Source: Rhodobacter aestuarii (lineage in GTDB: Bacteria > Pseudomonadota > Alphaproteobacteria > Rhodobacterales > Rhodobacteraceae). From it: a DNA stretch of 64,000 nucleotides. Positions 7,713 through 16,567 of this stretch are shown one piece after another. Under the pieces are notes generated by a model, which saw only the letters and a list, made by a program, of their open reading frames with translations, searched no databases and was not told the DNA's origin. Where the stretch lies: positions 1-64,000 of the forward strand of contig NZ_FTOG01000002.1 of assembly GCF_900156655.1 (NCBI RefSeq), in the 5' to 3' direction. Each line of letters starts with the position of its first letter. Position 1 is the first letter of the stretch. A program made the translations under genes and the position numbers.

Positions 7713-8755
7713 TGCGCCGCCTCCACCTGCCGAGCCCCCGGCAAATCGGCCACAAGGCTGTTCCAGCCCGTGACCGCCGCTTCACCCGCACGCAGCACGC
7801 CAAAGATTTGCGCGATCAGCCCCCCCTCGGCGTCAAAAAACTCCACCGAATGGGCCGGGCCGCGGGCAGTGTTTTTGACCACCGCATAGGTTTCGGCAAT
7901 GTGGTCGCGCCGCAAATGCAGATCGAACCCCGGATCAAGCACATTGATCCACGGCCCGGTTTCCACCACGCGCCGGATCGGCCCGGTGTGAATTTCGATG
8001 CAGCCCGCATTGCCAACAAAGACCATGATCGGCACCGCTTGCTCTGCGGCTTGGTGCAGCAACTGTTCCACCGCCTCATTGGCCAAGGGTCGCACGAAAG
8101 GCGCGCCCGCAAGCCGATAGGCCCCCAGCCGGTTCATTTTCAGCTTGGAACACAGCCGCAGGAATTGATGCGTATCCTCAAGCGCCTCCCAACCCGCCAC
8201 CAAATCGGCCAGTTTCTCGGGGTTGAGCTTTGCCGCCTCGGTCGGTTTACGAGGCGCAAAAGACAAGACGGGGTCTTGATCGGGCAGGCGCAGCGCATCC
8301 ACCAGCCCCGCCCACTGCGATACCTCGCTTTCTTCGCGCAAATGGATCTTGTGGATCGCATCGCCTGCCGCGTCGAAGATTTGCACAGAACGTTTCACGC
8401 CGCGTTCGGTTTCTTCTTCGAGCGCGAAGCCATACACCCAATGCGCGGGGAAGAGCCGCAGATCAATCTCTTCGTTCACCACCAACGCGGCATGCGCCCC
8501 CGAGCGGTAATCGTCATAAACCCCGACCTTCTCGATCACGCAGCTTTCGTTGCGGGTCAGCGCCATCACCGGGCCCAGCGCGGTGAGGCGCGGGATCAGC
8601 GCATCGGGCGTGACATTGATGCGGGTCGCCCCCTGCCCAATCCGCGCCGCACAAAGCGCCGCTTCAGGAATACCCAGATCGCGCGCCAACTCCCGCGGGC
8701 GCGCTTTGGGGGCGGCCTGTTTCGCGGCGCGGATCTCTTCAATGGAAAGCGTCAT
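7709..8755 (-). CDS. hmuS: Haem trafficking/degrading protein HmuS
   Basis: A 348-residue cytoplasmic protein of the HmuS/ChuS/PhuS family, made of two related halves (about 1-170 and 180-340). The family accepts haem from the importer and either degrades it or passes it to an oxygenase. The start at 8755 is preceded by AAAGGAT; the 30 codons of open frame before it are excluded. It is the second gene of the haem operon, 17 bases after hmuR. It may work with the monooxygenase-like product at 10917. Confidence 0.9.
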   Translation of the reverse strand: MTLSIEEIRAAKQAAPKARPRELARDLGIPEAALCAARIGQGATRINVTPDALIPRLTALGPVMALTRNESCVIEKVGVYDDYRSGAHAALVVNEEIDLRLFPAHWVYGFALEEETERGVKRSVQIFDAAGDAIHKIHLREESEVSQWAGLVDALRLPDQDPVLSFAPRKPTEAAKLNPEKLADLVAGWEALEDTHQFLRLCSKLKMNRLGAYRLAGAPFVRPLANEAVEQLLHQAAEQAVPIMVFVGNAGCIEIHTGPIRRVVETGPWINVLDPGFDLHLRRDHIAETYAVVKNTARGPAHSVEFFDAEGGLIAQIFGVLRAGEAAVTGWNSLVADLPGARQVEAAQ

Positions 8756-8772
8756 AGGATATCCTTTCAGGA

Positions 8773-10764
8773 TCAAAAGCGCAGCGAGGTGCCGATGTGG
8801 AGGGTGCGGCCTTGGCCGTTTTCGGTGGCCGAGGCCGAAAGCCACGGCACGTAGACCGTGTCAAAAACGTTGGTGACCTTGGCATAGAGCACCGCATCGT
8901 CTGTCAGCGCGTAGCTCGCAAACAGATCGACCAATTCGTAGCTGTCGTCTTTTTGGTAGGCGGTGGTGGTGTAGGTATCGGTGAACAGCCCGCCCGAGAC
9001 ATAGCTATACTGCGCCCCAAGCGTCAGCCGCTCCTCAAGCAAATCCCGCGAGAGCCGCAAAGACAGCGTGTCATCAGGCAGATATTGCCCCGCGCCAAGG
9101 CCCGGCATCTGGCTTGGCAGATGCGCGCTGTTGTGGGTGTAGCTCAGCCCAAGATCAAAGCCGGGATGTTCATAGATCAGTTCAACCTCTACCCCTTCGG
9201 TGCGCGAGGTCCCCGGCAAATTGGCAAAGGCATAGCCCGTTTGGCCCCAGCTATTGGTGGTGAACCGGGCCACCACGTAATTCTCCACATCCATGTGGTA
9301 GTAGTTCACCCGCCCGGTCAGCCGGTCGCCCGTGGCAAACACGCCCTCCCGGTTGAGGTTAAACCCGATCTCATAGCCTTGCTCGGTTTCGGGTTCGAGG
9401 TTCGGGTTCGCCACCATCCCAACGCCGCCGCCCGGATGGCTGCCGCCGAGCATGGTTTCTTGCAGCGTCGGCGCGCGCATCCCCTTCGACAGTGTCACAT
9501 AGGGCTGGAACCAGTCGGTCAGTTGATAGGCAACCGTCAGCTTTGGGTCGAGCGACTGATCCGAGATGTCGATATCGCCCAAGGAGGCCGTGCCTTTCAG
9601 GCTGTAGTAATTCGCCCGCAATCCCGCAGTCACTTCCCACGGACCATTGGCAAACACGTTTTCTGAAAAGAGCGCGGCGCGTTTGGCGGTGCCCGTGGTC
9701 GGGTTCACCCCGCCCGCCGTGCCGCCCAAACGGTCTTGCGAAGCCTCGATCCCGTTCGCGCTCGTCAGCGTCCAAGCGCCAAGCGCGATGTCCGAGGTAT
9801 TGGTCACATCAAAACCGGTGGTGCGGGTCGAAAGCGTGCGGCCAACGTAAGCACCGGTGCCAGACACCCAATCGGTCTCGGTCTTTCCGGTATAGACATT
9901 TGCCCGCAGATCAATGAGCGCGGAGCCCGGCGTGTAGCGCAGCCCCAATTTCGCAATGTCATTCGTCAGGCTCTGCCCATAGCCCGTGGCGAAGAAATCG
10001 CTTTCATAATGCATCAGCGAAAAGCTGATCCGGGTGCTGTCCGACAGGTCATAGCCAAGCTTGAAAAGCTGCGAGGAAATATCCTGATAGGTGTTGGCAA
10101 CCGTTGCCCCCGCGCCATCGGCATAATCATCACCCGTATGGCGCGACGCAGCAAAAAGCATGTCAAACCGCCCCGCCTGCAGCGCCGCGGCCGCCATGCC
10201 AGAGGTCGCATGGCCATTATCGGTCTGCTCAAGCCGCACCATACCGCCTTGCATGGCCCCGTCTTTGAGCACATCGCCCGCCTCAAGCGTGCGGAAATCC
10301 GCAGAGCCCGCAAAACCGGAGCCGCCAAGCGCGGTGACCGGGCCGCGTGTCACATCCACCCCCGCCAGCAGGTTTTCATCCACGAAAACATAACCCTGCG
10401 CGGCGTGCCCGGTAAGCCTGTAGGTCTGCGGCACGCCATCAACCGACATCGCCACCCGGCCCGAGCCCTCAAAGCCGCGAATGTTCACGGAAACGCCCGG
10501 ATTGCCGGGATCTTTTTGTGTGAAGACCGACGTTTGCTGCCGCAAAAGCCCATCCAGATCAGTGGTGGAGGCTGCGCCGCGCAGATCATCAGACCCAAGA
10601 TGGGTCGCGTTTTCCCCCGCAAAGATCGGCGTGCCATCTTCGGCATAGCCAATCACGATCTGCCCAAGATAGGTGATATCGCTCGCGTCTTGTGCCGCAG
10701 CCGGCACGGCAAGAGCCGTGGAACAAAGCAAAAAGGCGGCCAAATGCCGCGATGCATGGCGCAT
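8773..10764 (-). CDS. hmuR: TonB-dependent outer-membrane haem receptor HmuR
   Basis: A 663-residue receptor. Residues 1-24 are a signal peptide ending in VPAAAQ. The plug domain (about 50-170) contains VNIRGFEG and a TonB-box-like start. The barrel shows the haem-receptor signature: a RAP motif in SKGMRAPTLQE, a histidine in GGSHPGG, then NPNLEPE, matching the FRAP-His-NPNL pattern of HemR/HmuR. The C-terminus ends in aromatic Phe (TSLRF), as outer-membrane barrels do. The start at 10764 has GGAGA upstream. It is the first gene of the minus-strand operon, downstream of an iron-regulated box, and needs the TonB-ExbBD system coded divergently. Confidence 0.93.
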   Translation of the reverse strand: MRHASRHLAAFLLCSTALAVPAAAQDASDITYLGQIVIGYAEDGTPIFAGENATHLGSDDLRGAASTTDLDGLLRQQTSVFTQKDPGNPGVSVNIRGFEGSGRVAMSVDGVPQTYRLTGHAAQGYVFVDENLLAGVDVTRGPVTALGGSGFAGSADFRTLEAGDVLKDGAMQGGMVRLEQTDNGHATSGMAAAALQAGRFDMLFAASRHTGDDYADGAGATVANTYQDISSQLFKLGYDLSDSTRISFSLMHYESDFFATGYGQSLTNDIAKLGLRYTPGSALIDLRANVYTGKTETDWVSGTGAYVGRTLSTRTTGFDVTNTSDIALGAWTLTSANGIEASQDRLGGTAGGVNPTTGTAKRAALFSENVFANGPWEVTAGLRANYYSLKGTASLGDIDISDQSLDPKLTVAYQLTDWFQPYVTLSKGMRAPTLQETMLGGSHPGGGVGMVANPNLEPETEQGYEIGFNLNREGVFATGDRLTGRVNYYHMDVENYVVARFTTNSWGQTGYAFANLPGTSRTEGVEVELIYEHPGFDLGLSYTHNSAHLPSQMPGLGAGQYLPDDTLSLRLSRDLLEERLTLGAQYSYVSGGLFTDTYTTTAYQKDDSYELVDLFASYALTDDAVLYAKVTNVFDTVYVPWLSASATENGQGRTLHIGTSLRF

Positions 10765-10842
10765 AGGTGTCTCCAGAAAAAAGCGGAAATTGGCTTTGCT
10801 GGCACGGCGCTGGCATGGCGGTTTTGCCTTCAATTAAAAATC

Positions 10843-10857
10843 TGACCAATAAAGTCA
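10843..10857. promoter_or_regulatory. Iron-responsive box (TGA-N9-TCA)
   Basis: The sequence TGACCAATAAAGTCA matches the TGA-N9-TCA palindrome described for iron regulators of alphaproteobacteria (RirA box / iron-Rhodo box). It lies 79 bases upstream of hmuR and 60 bases upstream of the monooxygenase-like gene, so it could control both directions. Confidence 0.65.
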
Positions 10858-10916
10858 AGATTTGAAATTCATCTTTTTTCGGCGCAGGATGACGCGGAAT
10901 CGTCCCTTTCGAAAGC

Positions 10917-11246
10917 ATGCCCATGTTCCTTGCCATGAACCGTTTCACCGTGCCGCTGGAAAATGCCGAAGCCTTTGAGGCGCTTTGGCTGGGGCGCGAC
11001 TCTCGCCTGCATGAATTGCCCGGATTTGTTGAATTCAACATGCTACGCGGGCCGGAGGCAGAGGATGGCACGCGGCTCTATGCCTCCCACACGGTTTGGG
11101 AGAGTGAGGCCGATTTCCGCAACGGGACCACATCGGAACAATTCCGCGCGGCCCATGCCCGTGCCGGTGATACGCGCAAACTGCACGCGGGTAGCCCGCA
11201 ATTTGAGGCTTTCACCTCGATCCAGCGCAAGACCCCTGCGGGCTGA
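10917..11246 (+). CDS. Antibiotic biosynthesis monooxygenase-like protein, probable haem-degrading enzyme
   Basis: A 109-residue single-domain protein with the dimeric alpha-beta barrel pattern of the ABM superfamily: MNRFTVPLENAEAFEALW, LPGFVEFNMLRG and LYASHTVWESEADF. IsdG, IsdI and rhizobial HmuQ belong here and open haem to release iron. The position, divergent from hmuR and upstream of exbB-exbD-tonB, supports that role. Starts at 10917 or 10923 are both possible, with only a weak GAAAG before them. Catalytic Asn/Trp/His assignment would need a structure-based alignment. Haem degradation is inferred from family plus context. Confidence 0.75.
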   Translation: MPMFLAMNRFTVPLENAEAFEALWLGRDSRLHELPGFVEFNMLRGPEAEDGTRLYASHTVWESEADFRNGTTSEQFRAAHARAGDTRKLHAGSPQFEAFTSIQRKTPAG

Positions 11247-11343
11247 GCGGCCTATACTTGACTCTTTCACTTTAATCCGAAACACGCCTTGATCGCCAGC
11301 CCGTCGCCAGCGCCTTTCCCAGCCCCAGCCTGCGAGGTTTGCC

Positions 11344-12114
11344 ATGACGCCCGGCGACGATCCCTTGATCCTGTTTCTTGACCGCCTTGGGGCGACAGAG
11401 CTTGCGCAAACATTGCGCGACGCTGCCGCCTCAGAGGCGCTGACACCGCTTGCCATGTTCATGGCCGCCGATTGGGTTGTGAAAGCGGTGATGCTTGGAC
11501 TGGTGGCCGCCTCGATTCTGGCTTGGGCGATCTGGGCGGGTAAGCTTTGGCAGCTGTCGCGCGCACAACACCGCTTGCGGCGGGACTATCGCCAGCTTGC
11601 CGCACGAGGGCAACTTGGCCCAGAGGAAGACGCGCCGGGGCTGATCGCACGCATGACACAAGCCGCCCGCGCGGAAATCCGTGCCTCTGCGGGCCTGCCG
11701 GATGCCGGGGTAAAAGAACGCGTCGCGATTGAGCTGGCACGGATCGAGGCGGGCGCCGCCCGGATCATGCAAGCTGGGGTCACGGTGATTGGCTCAATTG
11801 GCGCGACGGCACCGTTCATTGGGCTGTTTGGCACCGTTTGGGGCATTATGAACGCCTTTGTTGGCATTGCGCAAAGTGGATCGTCGAGCCTTGCCGTGGT
11901 CGCTCCGGGGATTGCCGAAGCCTTGATGGCCACGGCGCTCGGCTTGGTTGCCGCGATCCCGGCGGTACTGCTTTACAACCATCTGACGCGTGCGTTGGGT
12001 GGCTATCGCACCGCTTTGGCCGATGCCGCCGCGCTTGTCGAGCGCACGCTTTCGCGCGACCTTGACCGCGCGCGCCATGCGCCCCCACAGGCTTTGCATC
12101 TGGTGGCCGAATAA
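11344..12114 (+). CDS. exbB: TonB-system energiser ExbB
   Basis: A 256-residue MotA/TolQ/ExbB-family proton-channel subunit. The first membrane segment is near 38-60 (VVKAVMLGLVAASILAWAIW), followed by a long cytoplasmic loop and two further segments near 130-160 and 175-205. The conserved block IGATAPFIGLFGTVWGIMNAF is present, with SLAVVAPGIAEALMATALGLVAAIPAV after it. The stop overlaps the exbD start by one base. It forms a complex with ExbD and TonB to drive HmuR with the proton gradient. Confidence 0.93.
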   Translation: MTPGDDPLILFLDRLGATELAQTLRDAAASEALTPLAMFMAADWVVKAVMLGLVAASILAWAIWAGKLWQLSRAQHRLRRDYRQLAARGQLGPEEDAPGLIARMTQAARAEIRASAGLPDAGVKERVAIELARIEAGAARIMQAGVTVIGSIGATAPFIGLFGTVWGIMNAFVGIAQSGSSSLAVVAPGIAEALMATALGLVAAIPAVLLYNHLTRALGGYRTALADAAALVERTLSRDLDRARHAPPQALHLVAE

Positions 12115-12533
12115 TGGCGGGGCGGCTTTTTGCAGAAGACGACCTCGCCCCCGAGGCCGCGATCAACATCACCCCCTTTATTGATGTGATGCTGGTGCTT
12201 TTGATCATCTTCATGGTGGCGGCACCGCTTTCGACCGTGGATGTGCCGGTCGATTTGCCCGTAGCCTCTGCCGCGCCTGAAGCCCGCCCCAAAGACCCGG
12301 TGATCGTGACACTTCAGGCCGATGGGGTGCTCCTTTTGGGTCGTGACACGCTCACCGCAGAAGCGCTTGGCCCCGCGCTTGAAAGCGCGACCGAAGGCGA
12401 CCGTTCGGCACGGATTTTCCTCTCCGCCGATCAAGCCGTGGCCTATGGGGAGATCATGGCGCTCTTTGATCAGATGCGCGCAGCGGGCTATCTGAAAATC
12501 GGCCTTGTTGGCGCAGAAAAGGCTGCGCCATGA
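12114..12533 (+). CDS. exbD: TonB-system component ExbD
   Basis: A 139-residue inner-membrane protein with one N-terminal anchor. The motif INITPFIDVMLVLLIIFMVAAP holds the conserved proton-carrying aspartate (in PFIDVML, about residue 24). The periplasmic remainder matches ExbD/TolR. Both ends overlap their neighbours by one and four bases, indicating tight coupling with exbB and tonB. Confidence 0.93.
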   Translation: MAGRLFAEDDLAPEAAINITPFIDVMLVLLIIFMVAAPLSTVDVPVDLPVASAAPEARPKDPVIVTLQADGVLLLGRDTLTAEALGPALESATEGDRSARIFLSADQAVAYGEIMALFDQMRAAGYLKIGLVGAEKAAP

Positions 12534-13315
12534 GCCTTGCTTTTGAGCGTGCGCCCTTGCCGTTCCCTGCGCGGGCCCTTGCTGCGGGGCTCGTGGTTTC
12601 GCTTGCGTTGCATGGCGCGGCGTTGGCCCTGATCACACGCGAAGACGGCGGCGGGCCAGAGGTTTCTGCGGGCGATGGCGGGCAAGAGTTGGAAACGCTT
12701 GCCGCCATTGAGGCGCAGTTTATCGAGCTTGCGCCCCCCGCCATAACCTTGCCCGCCCCGGAAATGACGCTGCCGCTCAGCGCACCGAAAATAGATATTC
12801 CGCAGGTCGCCCTGCCCGATCCGATCTTGCTGCCGCCGGAAATACGCCCCGATCCCCCAGCCCCGAAAACACGCCCGCAGCCGAAACCAGAACCGAAGGC
12901 CGCGCGACGTGAGCCCGCGCCAACACCAAGCGAAAGCCGCGCGGCAACGCGGGCTTCTGGTGCTGGGAGGGCCGAGCTTGCTGGGGCCGCGGGCCAAGCC
13001 GCGCTCCCTGCCCTCTCGCCCGGCCAAACGCAAAACCTGTTGAACCGTTGGGGCGCGCAAATCCGCAGCCGGATCGAGCGTAGCAAACGCTACCCAGCAA
13101 GTGCGGGCCGCGCCTCTGGCACAGCCATCGTCAACCTGACCGTCAGCCAAACGGGCCAGTTGTTGGCAGCCACGGTCGCGCGTTCATCGGGGCATGGGGC
13201 GCTGGACAACGCCGCGCTGGCGGCCGTGCGCAAAGCCGGGCGCTTCTCCGCCGCGCCAAAGGGGCTCAATACCCCCTCGCACACCTTTGCCCTCGCGCTG
13301 CAATTCCGGCGCTGA
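12530..13315 (+). CDS. tonB: Energy-transducing protein TonB
   Basis: A 261-residue protein. An N-terminal membrane segment (about 16-40) is followed by a proline-rich spacer with PDPPAPKTRPQPKPEPK and a C-terminal TonB domain (about 170-261) with RIERSKRYPASAGRASGTAIV and a terminal LALQFRR. It links ExbBD to the TonB box of HmuR across the periplasm. The ATGA overlap with exbD indicates co-translation. The gene converges with the LuxR-type gene at 13330 with only 14 bases between stops. Confidence 0.92.
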   Translation: MSLAFERAPLPFPARALAAGLVVSLALHGAALALITREDGGGPEVSAGDGGQELETLAAIEAQFIELAPPAITLPAPEMTLPLSAPKIDIPQVALPDPILLPPEIRPDPPAPKTRPQPKPEPKAARREPAPTPSESRAATRASGAGRAELAGAAGQAALPALSPGQTQNLLNRWGAQIRSRIERSKRYPASAGRASGTAIVNLTVSQTGQLLAATVARSSGHGALDNAALAAVRKAGRFSAAPKGLNTPSHTFALALQFRR

Positions 13316-13329
13316 TCAAGCCTTCGCGT

Positions 13330-14424
13330 CTAGCTGGCTTTGGCAACCGAAACAGTGCTTTGCTCGCGGATCTGGTGCGCATTGCGGATCCCGAGCTTTT
13401 GCTTGATCTCGGCCCAAATATCGAAGGCGCGCGACCGTTTAACCCCAATCACCTCACCCGCCTGCGCCACCGTCGCCCCGGCCCGCACTGCATCGAAAAG
13501 GCGCCGCTCTTGCGCGGTCAGGGCGACTTCATGCAGCGGCAACGGGCAAGGGACGCCATCACGTTTCTTGCCAAAGGTCACGATCCAACTCGGGGCACGC
13601 TGGTCCCGGTAAAGCGGATCAGGTGAGAAAGGCGTCGCCCAGACATCAAGCGGTTCTTTGGCCTCGATTGTGTCACTCGCCGCCGACGCCAGCCAACTGG
13701 CGGCACCGTGCTGTTGCGCGGCACGCGGCACAAGAAGCCGCCGCTTCGGCCCACATGTGCCCACTTGCCCCTCGGACAACAGCACATCAAAAAGTGCGTT
13801 GCTGCGCTCCACCTCGCCATTCGGCCCGGTGATACAGGCGGCAATCGACATACGCGCCAATTGATCGAAGGCGGCGTGGCGCGCCTGTTCAACATGCACC
13901 ATATTCTGCGCTGTCTGCCATGCCTTGCGCAAAAAGCAATAATTGTCAGCGGCATAGTCAAGAGCGGCTTGTTTTTCCGCAGCCGATTGCGGCCCAAGGA
14001 ACAGATTGCACGCCGTCCAATAGCCCGGCATCCGCTCAAGCTCGAAGACCGCCGTATCCGTGACACCTGCGGCATTTACCCACTCAAAGAAGCTTTGATC
14101 CGGCGCGGAGGCGGGGTCGAACACGCGCGACATCAACATCGGCCGCTCCGGATAATGCGTGCATTGCACATCTGCCCAAGTGTCACGCGTGCGAAGGTTT
14201 TGCATATAATGGGCGATCGCTTGGATCGAAAAGCCACAAACCAAGGGCGAGTGATACTCGGTAAGCAAGGCTTCATCATCAACGATCTGGCAGGTTTTAC
14301 CGTCGCGCAAGGTGATGATCGCCGCCTTTGCGCCGGTTGCCGTCATCATATGGGCCAACACTTGCGACCATTTTTGCGAATCGTTGATCGCCTCCATCGC
14401 AAGGAGGACCAGTTTCTCGTCCAT
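13330..14424 (-). CDS. LuxR-type HTH regulator of unknown signal
   Basis: A 364-residue protein. The last 65 residues form a LuxR/GerE-like helix-turn-helix: LTAQERRLFDAVRAGATVAQAGEVIGVKRSRAFDIWAEIKQKLGI. The recognition helix is unusual (KRSRAFDIWAE rather than the common RTVKTHL pattern). The N-terminal 280 residues have no recognised sensor domain and are rich in aromatic residues and cysteine. It is divergent from a second LuxR-type gene across 184 bases. Target genes cannot be deduced. Confidence 0.7.
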   Translation of the reverse strand: MDEKLVLLAMEAINDSQKWSQVLAHMMTATGAKAAIITLRDGKTCQIVDDEALLTEYHSPLVCGFSIQAIAHYMQNLRTRDTWADVQCTHYPERPMLMSRVFDPASAPDQSFFEWVNAAGVTDTAVFELERMPGYWTACNLFLGPQSAAEKQAALDYAADNYCFLRKAWQTAQNMVHVEQARHAAFDQLARMSIAACITGPNGEVERSNALFDVLLSEGQVGTCGPKRRLLVPRAAQQHGAASWLASAASDTIEAKEPLDVWATPFSPDPLYRDQRAPSWIVTFGKKRDGVPCPLPLHEVALTAQERRLFDAVRAGATVAQAGEVIGVKRSRAFDIWAEIKQKLGIRNAHQIREQSTVSVAKAS

Positions 14425-14573
14425 GTCACGCTCTCATACACTTCGCCGACAATCGGCGCACCACACCCTAACGAAAGCCAAAGGACCGTCATTCACCCAA
14501 GCGACGCCTCTAACACGATAGCGACCGAACACAAGACCGGAGTCGAGTCCGTTGAGCGAAGGATTCGGCCCGC

Positions 14574-14590
14574 CTAAGCCTTTTGCTTAG
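14574..14590. promoter_or_regulatory. Short inverted repeat before LuxR-type gene
   Basis: CTAAGC - 5 bases - GCTTAG, perfect arms, ending 18 bases before the chosen start at 14609. It could be an operator or a translation-blocking hairpin; function unknown. Confidence 0.35.
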
Positions 14591-14608
14591 AAGGTGGGTA
14601 CAACGACT

Positions 14609-15382
14609 ATGACGGCGCTTGAACATAGCTATTTGACGGCATTCAAACGGGAAGTGGCCCTGCCCCCCAAGCTTGCCGATCTACGCGAATCGCTGATTAA
14701 GGCGCGCGATCCTTTTGCCGCCTTTGGTAAGTTTTTGCACAGCCATGAGGTTTTGGGGTTCCATTATCTGCGGCTTTGGCGCCCCGGTGAATTGAAGGAA
14801 GCACCGCCCGCAAGCGCGCTTTTTCAGCGCCACAGCTATTGTGCGGACTGGTCATCGCAGATCGCGGAAACGGCAGCTTTCACCTACGATCCGACCGTCA
14901 CGCTGTTGCGCCGTGGAGAGCGTGCCATCGTTTGGCAATCGCGGATCACAACAACCCCGGAAGCGGCGGCCTATCGTGAACAAGCGCATGAGCTCGGGCT
15001 TGTGTCGGGAATCTCTTTGCACCTGTATGAGGGACGCGATGGGGCGGCGGGTCTTGGCCTATGGTGCGCGCCACAGCCAAACGCGGAGAGTTTCGCGACC
15101 TATTGGCAGGGTGTCGGCCCCATACTCACGCAGGCGGCGTGGCTTTTGGATCATGTGCTCCGTGACCAGCGGCCCAATGCTTTGATCGGGTTGACGCCCC
15201 GCGAAGTCGATTGCCTCGCAGGCCTTATGACCGGGCACCGATCGGGCGAGATTTGTTGGCAGTTGAACCTGTCAGAGCGCACGTTTGAAAAACACATCAG
15301 CAGCGCAAAGACAAAACTCAAGGCACGGACCCGCGATCAAGCGCTGGCGAAAGCAATGATGCTCAACCTGCTGCCGATGTAA
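14609..15382 (+). CDS. LuxR-family regulator with autoinducer-binding-like domain (LuxR solo)
   Basis: About 257 residues from ATG 14609, which has AAGGTGGG at a good distance; a GTG at 14594 is the alternative. The N-terminal domain has landmarks of acyl-homoserine-lactone receptors: YCADW, then YDP, then IVW, then a conserved Gly in LVSGISLHLYEG. The C-terminal HTH reads LTPREVDCLAGLMTGHRSGEICWQLNLSERTFEKHISSAKTKL. No luxI synthase is in the window, so it would be a solo receptor or respond to an unrelated ligand. A terminator follows at once. Confidence 0.78.
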   Translation: MTALEHSYLTAFKREVALPPKLADLRESLIKARDPFAAFGKFLHSHEVLGFHYLRLWRPGELKEAPPASALFQRHSYCADWSSQIAETAAFTYDPTVTLLRRGERAIVWQSRITTTPEAAAYREQAHELGLVSGISLHLYEGRDGAAGLGLWCAPQPNAESFATYWQGVGPILTQAAWLLDHVLRDQRPNALIGLTPREVDCLAGLMTGHRSGEICWQLNLSERTFEKHISSAKTKLKARTRDQALAKAMMLNLLPM

Positions 15383-15394
15383 GGCAAGAACTGG

Positions 15395-15415
15395 GCGGGG
15401 CCGCATAGGCCCCGC
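15395..15415. terminator. Bidirectional terminator-like hairpin
   Basis: Perfect 8-bp stem GCGGGGCC / GGCCCCGC with a 5-base loop between the convergent LuxR-type gene (plus) and the Gfo/Idh gene (minus). T-tracts are poor on both sides. Confidence 0.6.
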
Positions 15416-15423
15416 GTGTTCAC

Positions 15424-16557
15424 TTAGTCCGCCAGACGCACCCAAACCGAGCCAGCCTGCGCAGACTTCAAGCAAGCCTCCACAAACGACAGCCCCGCCA
15501 CGCCATCAGGCGCACCGGGCACGGTGCTCGGACCAGTTTCGCCGATAATCGCCTTGGCTGCATCCCGGTAAAGATTGGCGAATGCCTCCAGATAGCCTTC
15601 TGGATGGGCCGCAGGCACACGGCTGCCTGAAACGGCGGCGGGCGTGGCCCCGGCGCCATTTCGACGCAGCAGTTGGCGCGGCGCACCAAGGCGGGTGAAA
15701 TACAACTCCTCGGGGGCCTCTTGGCGCCATTCGAGCCCGGCCTTATCGCCATAGACCCGCAGCGACAGGTTGTTGCCATTGCCCGGAAGGACTTGGCTCG
15801 CCAAAATCGAGCCCTTCGCACCGTCTTGGTAGCGCAGCAAGATCGCCGCATCATCATCGACCCGGCGACCCTTCACGAAGGAACTAAGCTCCGCCAAAAG
15901 TTCGACCGGCTCCTGCCCCGTCACAAAGGCGGCGAGGTTGTAGGCATGGGTTCCCACATCGCCAATCGCCCCGCCCGCGCCCGCCTTTTTCGGATCGGTG
16001 CGCCAAACAGCCCCTTCTGCGCCCGTGTCTTCCACAGCATCGGCAAGCCAATCTTGCAGATATTCCGCCTCGACCCTGCGCAGCGTGCCAATTTCGCCAG
16101 CGGCGATCATCTCGCGCATCTGCCGCACCATCGGATAACCGGTGTAGGTATGGGTCAGGAAGAATTGCTTGCCGCTCGACGCCACCAGCGCCGCCAGTTC
16201 TTCGGCCTCTTCAAGCGTGACCGTCATCGGCTTTTCACAGATCACATGGATCCCGGCTTCAAGCGCCGCTTTCGCCACCGGAAAATGCAAGAAGTTCGGC
16301 GTAACGATGGAAACGGCCTCAATCCCGTCGGGACGCGCCGCCTCTGCCGCGAACATATCCAGATAGCTGTCATAGGCGCGGTCTGCGGCAATCCCAAGCG
16401 TCGCGGCAAAGGACCGCCCACGCGCGGCATCGGCATCCAGCGCGCCGGCAACCAAGTCGAACTGGTCGTCGATGCGCATCGCAATACGGTGCACCCCGCC
16501 GATAAAGGCGGTTTCGCCCCCGCCGACCATGCCAATACGAATACGAGATTTGCTCAT
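15424..16557 (-). CDS. Gfo/Idh/MocA-family sugar or inositol dehydrogenase
   Basis: A 377-residue NAD(P)-dependent oxidoreductase. The N-terminal Rossmann fold begins IRIGMVGGGETAFIGGVHR, and the family hallmark EKP is present in GIHVICEKPMTV (about residue 107). The C-terminal domain carries GGAIGDVGTHAYNL, the usual Asp-x3-His catalytic/substrate block. It is the distal gene of the seven-gene transporter operon. The substrate is unknown; oxidation of a cyclic polyol or sugar is likely. Confidence 0.88.
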   Translation of the reverse strand: MSKSRIRIGMVGGGETAFIGGVHRIAMRIDDQFDLVAGALDADAARGRSFAATLGIAADRAYDSYLDMFAAEAARPDGIEAVSIVTPNFLHFPVAKAALEAGIHVICEKPMTVTLEEAEELAALVASSGKQFFLTHTYTGYPMVRQMREMIAAGEIGTLRRVEAEYLQDWLADAVEDTGAEGAVWRTDPKKAGAGGAIGDVGTHAYNLAAFVTGQEPVELLAELSSFVKGRRVDDDAAILLRYQDGAKGSILASQVLPGNGNNLSLRVYGDKAGLEWRQEAPEELYFTRLGAPRQLLRRNGAGATPAAVSGSRVPAAHPEGYLEAFANLYRDAAKAIIGETGPSTVPGAPDGVAGLSFVEACLKSAQAGSVWVRLAD

Positions 16558-16567
16558 GGTCTTATCC

